Assembly: GCA_050949225.1 (NCBI GenBank)
Contig: JBMNFI010000001.1
Span: forward strand, 558,001-622,000
Direction of reading: 5' to 3'
DNA from: JBMNFI01 sp050949225
GTDB lineage: Bacteria; Bacillota; Dehalobacteriia; UBA4068
DNA length: 64,000 nt
Every line of letters begins with the position of its first letter. Position 1 is the first letter of the stretch. Of the stretch, positions 7,983-16,082 are shown piece after piece. Under the pieces are notes generated by a model. It was not told the DNA's origin. It made no database searches and was given only the letters and a program-made list of their open reading frames with translations. The position numbers were made by a program, and so were the translations under genes.

Positions 7983-9767
7983 CTATGGCTTGAGTCGCTG
8001 TACTTCCTGCTGTAAAGCAGTAATTTTTTCCACTATGTTCTTAGCCTGCTGCAGATCGGCAGGCATGTCTTGTCGCAATAACTTAATTTCTGTCTGTAAT
8101 TTGAGCAGTCGACTTCTTTTTATCCATTCATCAAATAATTCTTGATCGTCACCTGGAATTTCCGTCTGTAATAAATTCAACAAAAGTTGTCGTAACCCTT
8201 CATTTTCTGCTGGCAATATGTGCAATAAAGTTGTAATTTTCCAATCATATTGCTCCCCAAGCTGTTCCACCAAGCCAATCAGCTGCTTTTCCTCCTCGCT
8301 GCGGCAAAAATCTTCACCAACCTGTTCTTTCATGGTCTTAAAATACTGCTCATTTTCTAAAAGCACCTTCCACAGCGGGTTAATTTTCTTAAAAGAAGGA
8401 TCTTTAGCATACTTAACTTCTTCGGGGTTTTTGGCGGCAACCTTTTGCGGTGGCAGTATCTTTAACCCCTGTTTGGCAAAATCAGCATAAATGGTTTCCC
8501 TGTCCACCTTTAAACGCTGTGACAACAGATTAATAAAGCTTTCCTTTTCCACATAGCTACCGGTTCGCTTAACAATCGGTAGCAATTCTTTAATGATCAA
8601 CCCTTTATCCGCAATGGTCAGAGCCGGATATTTGGCCATCGTGACATTTAAAAGATACTCTAAAACACCCTCGGAATGCTCTTTGATAAATTTATCCCAG
8701 CCCTTTTTACCATATTTTTGCAAAAAACCATCCGGATCCAGTCCTTCAGGAAAAGAAAGCACGCGGATATTCAAGCCCTCTTGCTCCATGATCTCCAAAC
8801 CTCTTTGAGCCGCTATCGCCCCCGCCGCATCCCCATCATATGCTAAAAATACTTTGTTAGTATATCTTTTTAATAAACGAACCTGCTCAATGGATAAAGC
8901 AGTACCTAATGAGGCAACCGCATTTTTTACTCCATGCTGATGTGCAGCCAGCACATCCATGTATCCTTCCATAATCACCGCGGCATCCAAGCGTCTGATT
9001 TCCTGCGCTGCCAGATGTAGAGCATATAGATGCAAGTGTTTATTATAAATAGGAGTATCCGCCGAATTGAGATATTTAGGTTGACCTTGACCAATAATTC
9101 GTCCGCCAAAGGCAATAACCTGCCCCCTAAAATCACAAATCGGAAAAATCAAGCGTCCATGAAATTTATCATAATAACGTCCCGTTTTAGCGCTTTTACT
9201 TGCCAAACCGGCACGGGAAATTAATTGCGAGCTAAAACCCTTTTGCTGCAAATAATCAGTCAGAGCCGTCCAATCATGTTCCGGCGCCAGACCAACAGAA
9301 AAAACTGTCAGAGTCTTTTCACTCAAACCCCTTTTATGACAATAATTAACCCCGTCCGGATGTGAAGGATGGCGTAAAGTTTTTTGATAAAAATCATCAG
9401 CCAGCTCATGAATCCTCAATAAATCCTGACGTTCTTGTTGTCTGCGCGCTTGCTGCGGCGTATAGGCTCTTTCCGGAACCTCCACCCCCACCCGTGCGGC
9501 AAGCTTAAGGGCCGCCTCCGGAAAAGTCAATCCTTCTATCTCCATAATAAAACTGATGGCCGAGCCACCTTTTTGACAACCAAAACAATAAAAAATTTGT
9601 TTTTCCGGACTAACCGTAAAAGAAGGTGTGTTTTCTGAATGAAAAGGGCAGTTGCCTACAAAATTTTTACCCTGCTTTTTAAGAGTCAAATATTCGCTGA
9701 TTAATTCCACAATATCTGTTTTTTGACTAATTTCTTCAATAATCTGCGGTGGTACATAGGTACTCAT
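7983..9767 (-). CDS. dnaG: DNA primase DnaG
   Basis: Replicative primase, 594 residues, which makes RNA primers at the fork and docks on the DnaB helicase. The N-terminal zinc ribbon has Cys40, His43, Cys61 and Cys64 (CPFH...CFGC). The catalytic core follows, with a Toprim fold marked by EGYMDVLAAHQHG and the metal-binding AYDGDAAG. The C-terminal 150 residues are the helicase-binding region and diverge as usual. The ATG follows AAAGAGG with 7-nt spacing. It is the first gene of the dnaG-rpoD unit; I could not place its promoter in the long upstream gap. Confidence 0.98.
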   Translation of the reverse strand: MSTYVPPQIIEEISQKTDIVELISEYLTLKKQGKNFVGNCPFHSENTPSFTVSPEKQIFYCFGCQKGGSAISFIMEIEGLTFPEAALKLAARVGVEVPERAYTPQQARRQQERQDLLRIHELADDFYQKTLRHPSHPDGVNYCHKRGLSEKTLTVFSVGLAPEHDWTALTDYLQQKGFSSQLISRAGLASKSAKTGRYYDKFHGRLIFPICDFRGQVIAFGGRIIGQGQPKYLNSADTPIYNKHLHLYALHLAAQEIRRLDAAVIMEGYMDVLAAHQHGVKNAVASLGTALSIEQVRLLKRYTNKVFLAYDGDAAGAIAAQRGLEIMEQEGLNIRVLSFPEGLDPDGFLQKYGKKGWDKFIKEHSEGVLEYLLNVTMAKYPALTIADKGLIIKELLPIVKRTGSYVEKESFINLLSQRLKVDRETIYADFAKQGLKILPPQKVAAKNPEEVKYAKDPSFKKINPLWKVLLENEQYFKTMKEQVGEDFCRSEEEKQLIGLVEQLGEQYDWKITTLLHILPAENEGLRQLLLNLLQTEIPGDDQELFDEWIKRSRLLKLQTEIKLLRQDMPADLQQAKNIVEKITALQQEVQRLKP

Positions 9768-10053
9768 AAAAAACCTCTTTACTATTTAATACAGGCAGCA
9801 TCATTGAATTTAACATGGCTATGTAGCATTCGCCACCTGAACAATAAATCCCTCTTTAATTATTATTTTCAACATTTAATAGGCATATTCCTGTTTACTG
9901 AGAATATTTATCTTCCGGACTATCTTCTTCATAAACAAGCAACCCCCTGCTACCTTGATATTATTACCCCATAAACATCCAGGTATGCACTTTTATCAAC
10001 TTTTTACAAAAAACTATGTATATTTTATACAAATTATGCGCATGCTGATAAAA

Positions 10054-10122
10054 GAAGGAATAACCCTGATCGGTTCGTGGTCAAAGCCGATATAGCCGGA
10101 CCAAGCGGAAAGGTTATCCTTC
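10054..10122. ncRNA. Dyad of about 70 nt, candidate structured RNA
   Basis: Outer arms GAAGGAATAACC and GGTTATCCTTC pair over 11 bp with one bulged A. Inside them TGGTC (10078-10082) pairs with GACCA (10099-10103), and CCG/CGG steps are nested. The arms enclose a GC-rich core in an AT-rich gap. It could be a small RNA, a leader element for dnaG or a decayed mobile-element end. There is no match to a riboswitch class that I know. Confidence 0.35.
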
Positions 10123-10144
10123 ATTTAAAAATTACCGGTATAAT

Positions 10145-10182
10145 AAAAGTGCTGCTTTTGATTGTTCAAAAGCAGCACTTTT
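10145..10182 (-). terminator. Terminator of gltA
   Basis: Perfect stem of 15-16 bp AAAAGTGCTGCTTTT/AAAAGCAGCACTTTT with an 8-nt loop, 14 bp after the gltA stop. It has flanking A and T runs, so it could act in both directions. Confidence 0.9.
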
Positions 10183-10195
10183 AGATAATTTTATT

Positions 10196-11554
10196 TTAAC
10201 GCTTACACATTGGTATATATTCTTCATCTTCAACCAGACTAAAATAGCCCGGACGAATAATTTTACCGCCATTACTTAAATACTCCAAACGATGGGCACT
10301 CCAGCCGGCTATTCTGGCCATGGCAAAAATAGGTGTAAACAATTCTTCAGGAATCCCTAAAAGACTGTATACAAAACCACTGTAGAAATCAACATTAGCG
10401 CTCACACCTTTATACATCCTGCGCTCACTGGCGATAATTTCCGGAGCTAAACGTTCGACCATATCAAAAAGTTGAAAATCTTCCTCATGATGTTTGGCAT
10501 TAGCCAGCTGCTTAACAAAGTTTTTAAAGACCTTGGCTCGTGGATCGGAAATGGAATAAACAGCATGTCCCATACCATAAATTAAGCCCTTATGATCAAA
10601 AGCTTCTTTGCGCAGCAGTTTAATTAAATATTCCTTAACCTGCTCCTCATCTTTAATATCACGAACATGCTTTTTCAAATCCATCATCATTTCCACCACT
10701 TTAATATTAGCGCCGCCATGCTTTGGCCCTTTTAAAGAAGATAAAGCTGCTGCAATCACCGAATAGGTATCGGCACCGGTAGAAGAAACGACTCTGGTCG
10801 TGAAAGTGGAATTGTTTCCACCGCCATGCTCCATATGCAAAATTAAAGCCATATCCAAAACCTTAGCTTCCAATCGCGAATATTTTTTATCAGGACGCAA
10901 CATGCGCAAAATATTTTCAGCGGTCGATAATTTATCGTCCGGACGATGAATATATAAACTTTCATCACAAGCATAATGATTATAAGCATGATAACCATAA
11001 ACAGCCATCATCGGCAAAACACTAATCAACATCATGCTCTGCCTTAAAACATTGGGCAAAGAAATATTAGACATATCTTCGTCATAAGCCGCCAGCATCA
11101 AAACACTTTTAGATAAAGTGTTCATCATATCCTTGCTGGGAGCTTTCATGATCACATCACGCACAAAATTGGGCGGCATGGAACGGCTTTTTGCCAGCAT
11201 AACTCTAAATTCATCCAGTTGATTTTGATTAGGTAGTACGCCAAAGAGCAAAAGGTAAGCAATTTCCTCAAAGCCAAACCTTTCTCCATTAACTAAATCA
11301 TTAACCAGATCAAAAATGTTATAACCACGATAAAGCAGCTTACCATCGCAAGGGACAAGCTTACCATCAACTTCTTTTGTAGAATGAATGGCAGAAATAT
11401 TGGTGATTCCCACCAATACACCTTGTCCGCTTTTATCACGTAATCCCCGCTTAACATGATATTTATCATAAAGATTAACATCAATCAAACTATGCTGTTG
11501 GCATAATTGGCTGTACTCTTGTGTGTAGGCTTGCAGTTCCTTATTAACTCCCAT
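10196..11554 (-). CDS. gltA: Citrate synthase
   Basis: Condenses acetyl-CoA and oxaloacetate to citrate, about 452 residues. The active-site landmarks are HMEHGGGNNSTF (first catalytic His region), KHGGANIKV and the GMGHAVYSISDPRA box with catalytic His and Asp. The C-terminal arginine motif lies in the GWSAHRLEY segment. I chose the ATG at 11552-11554 because GGGGG lies 7 nt upstream; an in-frame start 33 bp further up has no binding site. The gene has its own promoter and terminator and sits between dgt and dnaG, an unusual insertion. A 2-methylcitrate synthase activity cannot be excluded by sequence alone. Confidence 0.93.
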   Translation of the reverse strand: MGVNKELQAYTQEYSQLCQQHSLIDVNLYDKYHVKRGLRDKSGQGVLVGITNISAIHSTKEVDGKLVPCDGKLLYRGYNIFDLVNDLVNGERFGFEEIAYLLLFGVLPNQNQLDEFRVMLAKSRSMPPNFVRDVIMKAPSKDMMNTLSKSVLMLAAYDEDMSNISLPNVLRQSMMLISVLPMMAVYGYHAYNHYACDESLYIHRPDDKLSTAENILRMLRPDKKYSRLEAKVLDMALILHMEHGGGNNSTFTTRVVSSTGADTYSVIAAALSSLKGPKHGGANIKVVEMMMDLKKHVRDIKDEEQVKEYLIKLLRKEAFDHKGLIYGMGHAVYSISDPRAKVFKNFVKQLANAKHHEEDFQLFDMVERLAPEIIASERRMYKGVSANVDFYSGFVYSLLGIPEELFTPIFAMARIAGWSAHRLEYLSNGGKIIRPGYFSLVEDEEYIPMCKR

Positions 11555-11599
11555 ATGATATCCCCCTTCTAAAATCACATAAAGCAAACTATTTTTACT

Positions 11600-11628
11600 A
11601 TTTTACCATTAATTTAACCTAAGATCAA
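11600..11628 (-). promoter_or_regulatory. Sigma-A promoter of gltA
   Basis: Minus-strand TTGATC and TAAAAT separated by 17 bp, about 40 bp upstream of the gltA start. The -35 touches the T-tract of the dgt terminator. Confidence 0.8.
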
Positions 11629-11672
11629 CAAAAAAACAACTTAGGCTATAAAACATTGTAGCCTAAGTTGTT
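11628..11672 (-). terminator. Terminator of dgt
   Basis: A 14-bp perfect stem (arms 11635-11648 and 11659-11672) with a 10-nt loop, then seven T residues on the minus strand. It begins directly at the dgt stop codon. Confidence 0.93.
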
Positions 11673-12635
11673 TTAGGAAAATAATCTGCGATGCTCCGCT
11701 AAAGCAAAATTATCCGTCATCCCTGCTATATAATCACAAACCGCCCCTTTCAGTGGCTCACAAAGATATTCCGGCGGCAGTAAATCAGGATGAGATAAAT
11801 AATAATTATAAAAATCTACCAAGATCCGACTCAGCCGTTTTTCTTCCTTTTTGGCCTCCGGCCTCAGATAAACCTTCTCAAATAAAAATTCACGCAAAAG
11901 ATGCATGGCCTCCTGCACCGGCGCAGACATTTTTATGAAATTCTCACCCTGACTCGCTTTAATTACATCAAAAACCATTGTCTCAATACAATCACTATGT
12001 GTAGTGCCCAAAATAGCAGTGGCCGCCTCCGGCAAATCACAGTTTTTAATTAAACCAGCCCTTTCCGCATCATCAATATCATGCGTAATATAAGCAATAC
12101 GATCAGAAATGCGTACCACTCGACCTTCTAATGTTTCCGGCAGTTCCTCTCCTGTATGATGTAAAATCCCATCTCTCACCTCATATGTGAGATTAAGACC
12201 CTGTCCGTCTCTTTCTAAACAGTCAACCACCCGTAAGCTTTGCTTATTATGACTAAAGCCGGCATACAACCGCGCCAAAGTACGCTCGCCGGCATGCCCA
12301 AATGGAGTATGCCCCAAATCGTGCCCCAAAGCAATCGCTTCTGTCAAATCCTCATTGAGAAAAAGCGCTCGAGCAATAGTTCTGGCAATTTGTGAAACTT
12401 CCAAAACATGCGTCAAACGAGTACGAAAATGATCTCCGCGAGGAGCAATAAAAACCTGCGTCTTATGTTTAAGCCGCCTAAACGCTTTAGAATGAATGAT
12501 CCGATCACGGTCCCGCTGGTAAGGAGTACGTAAAAGACATTCCGTTTCGGGCTGTCCGCGTCCTCTGGAATCACTGCTTTTAACTGCATAAGGAGAAAGA
12601 AACTGCTCCTCCCATTTTTGCCAATTTTGTTGCAC
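11673..12635 (-). CDS. dgt: dGTPase-like HD-domain triphosphohydrolase
   Basis: A 320-residue deoxyguanosinetriphosphate triphosphohydrolase-like protein, expected to split dNTPs to nucleoside and triphosphate. The HD metal site is clear: HRLTHVLEV supplies the first His, ALGHDLGHTPFGHAGE the central HD pair and further His, and the late Asp is in the VRISDRIAYITHDIDD helix. The N-terminal SRGR...ECLLRTPYQRDRDRI box is typical of the family. The start is GTG with GAGGTG 8 nt upstream. In many clostridia this gene precedes dnaG-rpoD; here gltA lies between. Substrate range may be broader than dGTP. Confidence 0.93.
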   Translation of the reverse strand: MQQNWQKWEEQFLSPYAVKSSDSRGRGQPETECLLRTPYQRDRDRIIHSKAFRRLKHKTQVFIAPRGDHFRTRLTHVLEVSQIARTIARALFLNEDLTEAIALGHDLGHTPFGHAGERTLARLYAGFSHNKQSLRVVDCLERDGQGLNLTYEVRDGILHHTGEELPETLEGRVVRISDRIAYITHDIDDAERAGLIKNCDLPEAATAILGTTHSDCIETMVFDVIKASQGENFIKMSAPVQEAMHLLREFLFEKVYLRPEAKKEEKRLSRILVDFYNYYLSHPDLLPPEYLCEPLKGAVCDYIAGMTDNFALAEHRRLFS

Positions 12636-12694
12636 TATCTGATCACCTCTTAGTAACAGTCTTTATTCTGCATCAAAAGAGGTAAATCCTTTTA

Positions 12695-13060
12695 CTAATC
12701 ACCAATCTTATTATTCTCTAAAAAATCCTCGAAACTGGTCTTAGGAACAATATATTGTCTGCCGACCTTAACCGCTTCAAGTTTCTTACTCCTGATCAAT
12801 TCAATAATAAAAGCATAGCTCAAAGGAATAATTTGCATCAGCTCTTTGACCGTATAACCATCAATGTTATGTGTTTTCTCCTGATTTTCCAAATAAACCT
12901 GTGCATCCTTTTTTTTGATAAAATATTTACGCCCAATATGATAGGCGGGCAGTTTACCATTGTCAATGTTTCTTTTTACCGTCGCATAAGCCGTCTGACT
13001 AAGTTCAGCCATCTCCTTCAATGTTAAATAATCGTTCATTAAAATCTTATCATCTTGCAT
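12695..13060 (-). CDS. Protein with two tandem excisionase-type HTH domains
   Basis: A 121-residue protein made of two MerR/excisionase-like winged helix-turn-helix units: about 8-58 (YLTLKEMAELSQTAYATVKR, then GRKYFIKKKDAQVYLE) and 66-115 (YTVKELMQIIPLSYAFIIEL, then GRQYIVPKTSFEDFLE). Both keep the helix-wing layout of HTH_17 proteins, so it likely binds DNA as a pseudo-dimer. I chose the ATG at 13058-13060, which has AGGAGG 9 nt upstream. No integrase or att site is nearby, so a phage origin is not supported. It lies 59 bp upstream of dgt and may regulate local genes. Confidence 0.8.
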   Translation of the reverse strand: MQDDKILMNDYLTLKEMAELSQTAYATVKRNIDNGKLPAYHIGRKYFIKKKDAQVYLENQEKTHNIDGYTVKELMQIIPLSYAFIIELIRSKKLEAVKVGRQYIVPKTSFEDFLENNKIGD

Positions 13061-13145
13061 CTTTGTTTTCCTCCTCATCATAATTATAATAAAAGAGCTT
13101 TCTCTATGATTATGCAAGGAATTCCCTTTTTAGATTAGATAAATA

Positions 13146-13207
13146 GAAAAAAACTCTTTTTTAGAGTTAGTGGCAATAGTATCCACTATGCATAAAAAAG
13201 AGTTTTC
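13146..13207 (-). terminator. Terminator of the udg-coaD-mtrB operon
   Basis: Arms AAAACTCTTTTTT/AAAAAAGAGTTTT with an inner AGTGG/CCACT stem, followed on the minus strand by a T-rich tract. It begins about 55 bp after the mtrB stop. Confidence 0.8.
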
Positions 13208-13260
13208 ATCTTTAACTTAGTGATTAAGGCTGAAAAAATAGCGGCATTTTTAAACAGACA

Positions 13261-13521
13261 TTAAGAACCGATCTTAATTTCACCATGACTGCAAAACAAA
13301 GTAGCCTTACCTCTCACTTTGATAGCCGATGTATGTTCGGTAAACTGAAAAATCATTACCTCTCCCTTATCCAGCTTTTCACTATGATGAAATCTTGTGT
13401 CTTTCCCCCTGGTTAAACCCATAATGGTCAAGCCATTCTCCTCTGCCCGCACCACCACATATTCAGCATTAATAGCATAACCGGACCCTTTAATAAGCCT
13501 GCCATTCTCTGAATTACTCAT
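13261..13521 (-). CDS. mtrB: trp RNA-binding attenuation protein TRAP
   Basis: An 86-residue homologue of Bacillus TRAP, the ring protein that binds GAG/UAG-repeat leaders when loaded with tryptophan. The core GLTRGKDTRFHHSEKLDKGE and FTEHTSAIKVRGKA match the family closely. The RNA-binding triad is present (Lys49, Lys68 and Arg70, equal to K37, K56 and R58 in B. subtilis), as are the Trp-pocket threonines (Thr37, Thr61, Thr64). The N-terminus is about 12 residues longer than the B. subtilis protein. The stop of coaD lies 9 bp upstream, so it is co-transcribed with coaD and udg. No trp gene is in this window. Confidence 0.95.
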   Translation of the reverse strand: MSNSENGRLIKGSGYAINAEYVVVRAEENGLTIMGLTRGKDTRFHHSEKLDKGEVMIFQFTEHTSAIKVRGKATLFCSHGEIKIGS

Positions 13522-13530
13522 AATGTCCTC

Positions 13531-14019
13531 CTATTTTTTGATCCCATATTTATTAAACATCGCTTCCTCCGTTAGAGGCGGCACCAGAGAACTAATATCC
13601 CCTCCTACCATAGCAGCTTCTTTAATAAGGCTGGAACTGATAAAAAGATGCTTTTGTGAGGACATCAAAAAGACCGTATCAATTTTCTCTGAAAGCATTC
13701 TGTTCATCATCACCATTTTAAAATCATCCTCAAAATCAGCCACTGCCCGCAACCCTCGCACAATCACCTTGGCATCAACCTTTAAGCAATAGTCAACCAA
13801 AAGTCCGCTAAAGGAGTCAACAGAAATATTAGGCACATGCTTAAGGCTTTCTTTAACCAGCTGTACACGCTCATCCAAAGAAAAAAGGTTTTCCTTATAA
13901 TTATCGAGCGCAACCGCCACCACCACTTCACCAAAAATCAGGGCTGCTCTTTCAGCAATATCAACATGTCCTACCGTAATCGGATCAAATGTCCCGGCAT
14001 AAACGGCCTTTTTTATCAT
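13531..14019 (-). CDS. coaD: Phosphopantetheine adenylyltransferase
   Basis: Transfers AMP from ATP to 4'-phosphopantetheine, the fourth step of CoA synthesis, acting as a cytoplasmic hexamer. At 162 residues it has the usual length. The nucleotidyltransferase signature GTFDPITVGHVDI (with the GH pair) is at residues 9-21, the RGLRAVADFEDD segment lies in the middle, and FISSSLIKE carries the second ATP-binding motif. The ATG is 3 bp after the udg stop, and its GGAGGG binding site lies within the udg 3' end, so the two are translationally coupled. mtrB follows in the same operon. Confidence 0.97.
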   Translation of the reverse strand: MIKKAVYAGTFDPITVGHVDIAERAALIFGEVVVAVALDNYKENLFSLDERVQLVKESLKHVPNISVDSFSGLLVDYCLKVDAKVIVRGLRAVADFEDDFKMVMMNRMLSEKIDTVFLMSSQKHLFISSSLIKEAAMVGGDISSLVPPLTEEAMFNKYGIKK

Positions 14020-14022
14020 CTG

Positions 14023-14637
14023 TCATCCCTCCATCATTAAATCCTCTGCGATCAACATCTTCCGCAGTTTTTGTAAATCCTCCAAGTAAACGGCCTCCTT
14101 ATGAGGATCATAAATAACTGCCGCCGGATGAAAAAGCGGAAAAATTATCGCCGATAACTGTTTGTTTGCAAATGGCCTGCCATGATAATCCTGCATCCGG
14201 GGAGTCTTTTCCACAAAAAAACTTAAAGGAACAGCTCCCAAGGTAATAATCAAGCGCGGACAAAGTAAAGCCATCTCCTGACAAAGCCACTGCTGACAAG
14301 CCTCTTTTTCCGAGCGCAGTGGCGGACGATTAGTAAACCCCCGAACCGACGGCTTAACGGGACGACATTTGACAAGATTGCTAATATAAACATCATCACG
14401 CAACAAGCCAATCTGATCAAGAAAATTGTCCAGCTTTTGTCCTGCCGCACCATAAAATGGCTTACCCGTAAGATCTTCTTGGGCTCCCGGCGCTTCGCCC
14501 AAGAGCATAATCTTTGCCTGACGGTTTCCTGCGGCCGGTACTACTTGATTGCGTGTGAGGCATAAATCACATTTCCGGCAGCAAAGTAATTTCTTCTGCC
14601 ATTTTTCCCACTTATCTGCCATCCATTCCTCCCACAT
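14023..14637 (-). CDS. udg: Uracil-DNA glycosylase, family 4 (iron-sulfur)
   Basis: A 204-residue family-4 uracil-DNA glycosylase that removes uracil from DNA. The catalytic motif GEAPGAQED (47-55) and the C-terminal FHPAA box are present, with the KCRPVKP segment after motif 2. Cysteines suited to a 4Fe-4S cluster occur at 20/23/26, 91 and 114, as in this family. It starts at ATG with AAGGA 8 nt upstream; a second in-frame ATG is 15 bp further in but too close to its own purine run. It is first in the udg-coaD-mtrB operon. Confidence 0.93.
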   Translation of the reverse strand: MWEEWMADKWEKWQKKLLCCRKCDLCLTRNQVVPAAGNRQAKIMLLGEAPGAQEDLTGKPFYGAAGQKLDNFLDQIGLLRDDVYISNLVKCRPVKPSVRGFTNRPPLRSEKEACQQWLCQEMALLCPRLIITLGAVPLSFFVEKTPRMQDYHGRPFANKQLSAIIFPLFHPAAVIYDPHKEAVYLEDLQKLRKMLIAEDLMMEG

Positions 14638-14655
14638 AAATTTGTTCCTTTTATT

Positions 14656-14684
14656 ATAATATAAGCCGCTCTTAGAAACAACAA
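14656..14684 (-). promoter_or_regulatory. Probable promoter of udg-coaD-mtrB
   Basis: Minus-strand TTGTTG and TATTAT with a 17-bp spacer, about 19 bp before the udg start. An overlapping TATAAT is 3 bp closer to the gene. Confidence 0.55.
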
Positions 14685-14775
14685 GAAACTCTATCGCTTA
14701 AAATTCCTGAAAAACTTGTACGCTTAAACCGGTCAAACAATCTTTATTCAATGTTTTACCTAGAAAGCCGCAGCG

Positions 14776-14816
14776 CAAAAGGGCGGCACTAATTTTCGCT
14801 GCCCTTTTGTTTTTTT
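14776..14816. terminator. Hairpin at the end of argG, T-tract on the plus strand
   Basis: Stem CAAAAGGGC/GCCCTTTTG with a 16-nt inner region. Seven T residues follow on the plus strand, adjoining the argG stop. On the minus strand the hairpin directly follows argG, but the downstream sequence is GC-rich. It may still end argG transcripts. Confidence 0.6.
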
Positions 14817-16035
14817 AATCCTCCTGAGGCCAATCCTTCTTAAGCATAGCCCGCACTTTAAGCGGCAAACCAAAAAGATTGATAAAGCCTGCCGAATCGG
14901 CCTGATCATAAACTTCATCTTCGTCAAAAGTAGCCATCGCCTCATCATATAAAGAATATGGACTCTGCATACTGACAGTTACGCAATTACCTTTATAGAG
15001 CTTCATGCGCACTGTCCCTGTAACGGTCTCCTGTGTTTTGTCAACAAAAGCATCCAAAGCCTCACGCAAAGGACAAAACCATAACCCGTCATACACTAAC
15101 TCCGCATAACGAAGAGCGACTAATTCCTTATAATGTGCCGTGTTTTTATCTAAGCACAGACTTTCCAAGCTTTGATGTGCCGCATATAAAACGGTACCAC
15201 CGGGAGTTTCATAAACGCCGCGGGATTTCATACCGACCAAACGGTTTTCCACCATGTCCGCCACTCCTACACCATTTTCCGCCGCCAATTCATTAAGCTT
15301 AGTAAGCAGCTCTACCGCCGCCATTTCTTGTCCATCAAGCGCCACCGGAATGCCCTTTTTAAAATCAACATCAACATAAGTTGCCTGATCAGGTGCGGCC
15401 TCCGGGGTTTTACAAATCAATAACAAGTCATCCTGAGGCTGATTGGCCGGATCCTCTAAATCCGCCCCCTCATGACTTAAATGCCAAATATTTCTGTCCA
15501 TGCTATAAGGATTTTTTTTAGTCACGGGAATAGGGATATTATGTGCTTGCGCATAGTCAATCGCCTGATTACGGCTTTTGATTTCCCATTCACGCCAAGG
15601 CGCAATAATAGTCATTTCCGGTGCCAAAGCTTTGATGGTCAATTCAAAGCGCACCTGATCATTACCTTTGCCGGTACAGCCATGACAAATAGCATCACAG
15701 CCTTCTTGTTTGGCAATATCAACTAAATACCGAGAGATGATCGGACGTGCAAAAGATGTCCCTAAAAGGTATTTCCCTTCATAAACCGCCCCGGCTTTCA
15801 GCGTGGGAAAAATAAAATCCTCCACAAATTCAGCAGTCAAATCGCCCACAAACACCTTGCTGGCACCGGAAGCCAAGGCTTTTTCCTTGACGGGCTCGAC
15901 TTCCTTGCCTTGTCCCACATCACCACAAACAGCAATCACTTCACAATCGTAATTTTCCTTAAGCCAGGGAATAATAATCGAGGTATCCAATCCTCCCGAA
16001 TAAGCTAAAGCAACTTTTTTTATTTTTGCAACCAT
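14815..16035 (-). CDS. argG: Argininosuccinate synthase
   Basis: Joins citrulline and aspartate with ATP to give argininosuccinate. About 406 residues, standard length. The N-terminal PP-loop LAYSGGLDTS binds ATP, and TGKGNDQVRFE and the C-terminal SPYSLYDE segments are family hallmarks. I chose the ATG at 16033-16035 with AAGGAG 8 nt upstream; an in-frame TTG 6 bp earlier is too close to that site. It is last in the arg operon, 47 bp after argF. argH, which often follows argG, is not found here. Confidence 0.97.
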   Translation of the reverse strand: MVAKIKKVALAYSGGLDTSIIIPWLKENYDCEVIAVCGDVGQGKEVEPVKEKALASGASKVFVGDLTAEFVEDFIFPTLKAGAVYEGKYLLGTSFARPIISRYLVDIAKQEGCDAICHGCTGKGNDQVRFELTIKALAPEMTIIAPWREWEIKSRNQAIDYAQAHNIPIPVTKKNPYSMDRNIWHLSHEGADLEDPANQPQDDLLLICKTPEAAPDQATYVDVDFKKGIPVALDGQEMAAVELLTKLNELAAENGVGVADMVENRLVGMKSRGVYETPGGTVLYAAHQSLESLCLDKNTAHYKELVALRYAELVYDGLWFCPLREALDAFVDKTQETVTGTVRMKLYKGNCVTVSMQSPYSLYDEAMATFDEDEVYDQADSAGFINLFGLPLKVRAMLKKDWPQED

Positions 16036-16082
16036 CGTCAACTCTCCTTTGTCATAATATCATTATCATAATATCTTTCCAT

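Larger units (their letters stand above)
9768..10195. other. Intergenic region between dnaG and gltA
   Basis: A 428-bp gap upstream of dnaG and downstream of gltA. It holds the gltA terminator (10145-10182) and a separate dyad at 10054-10122. No consensus promoter for dnaG stands out. Short minus-strand reading frames with GGGGG upstream exist (15-18 codons near 9910-9960) but have no further support. Confidence 0.5.

Noticed and set aside
9723..9974. Plus-strand 83-codon frame at the start of dnaG
   Set aside because: Overlaps dnaG antisense, lacks a ribosome binding site and has low-complexity composition.
10045..10190. Possible short peptide-coding frames across the 10 kb dyad
   Set aside because: No ribosome binding site and the reading frames are short; the dyad explains the pattern better.
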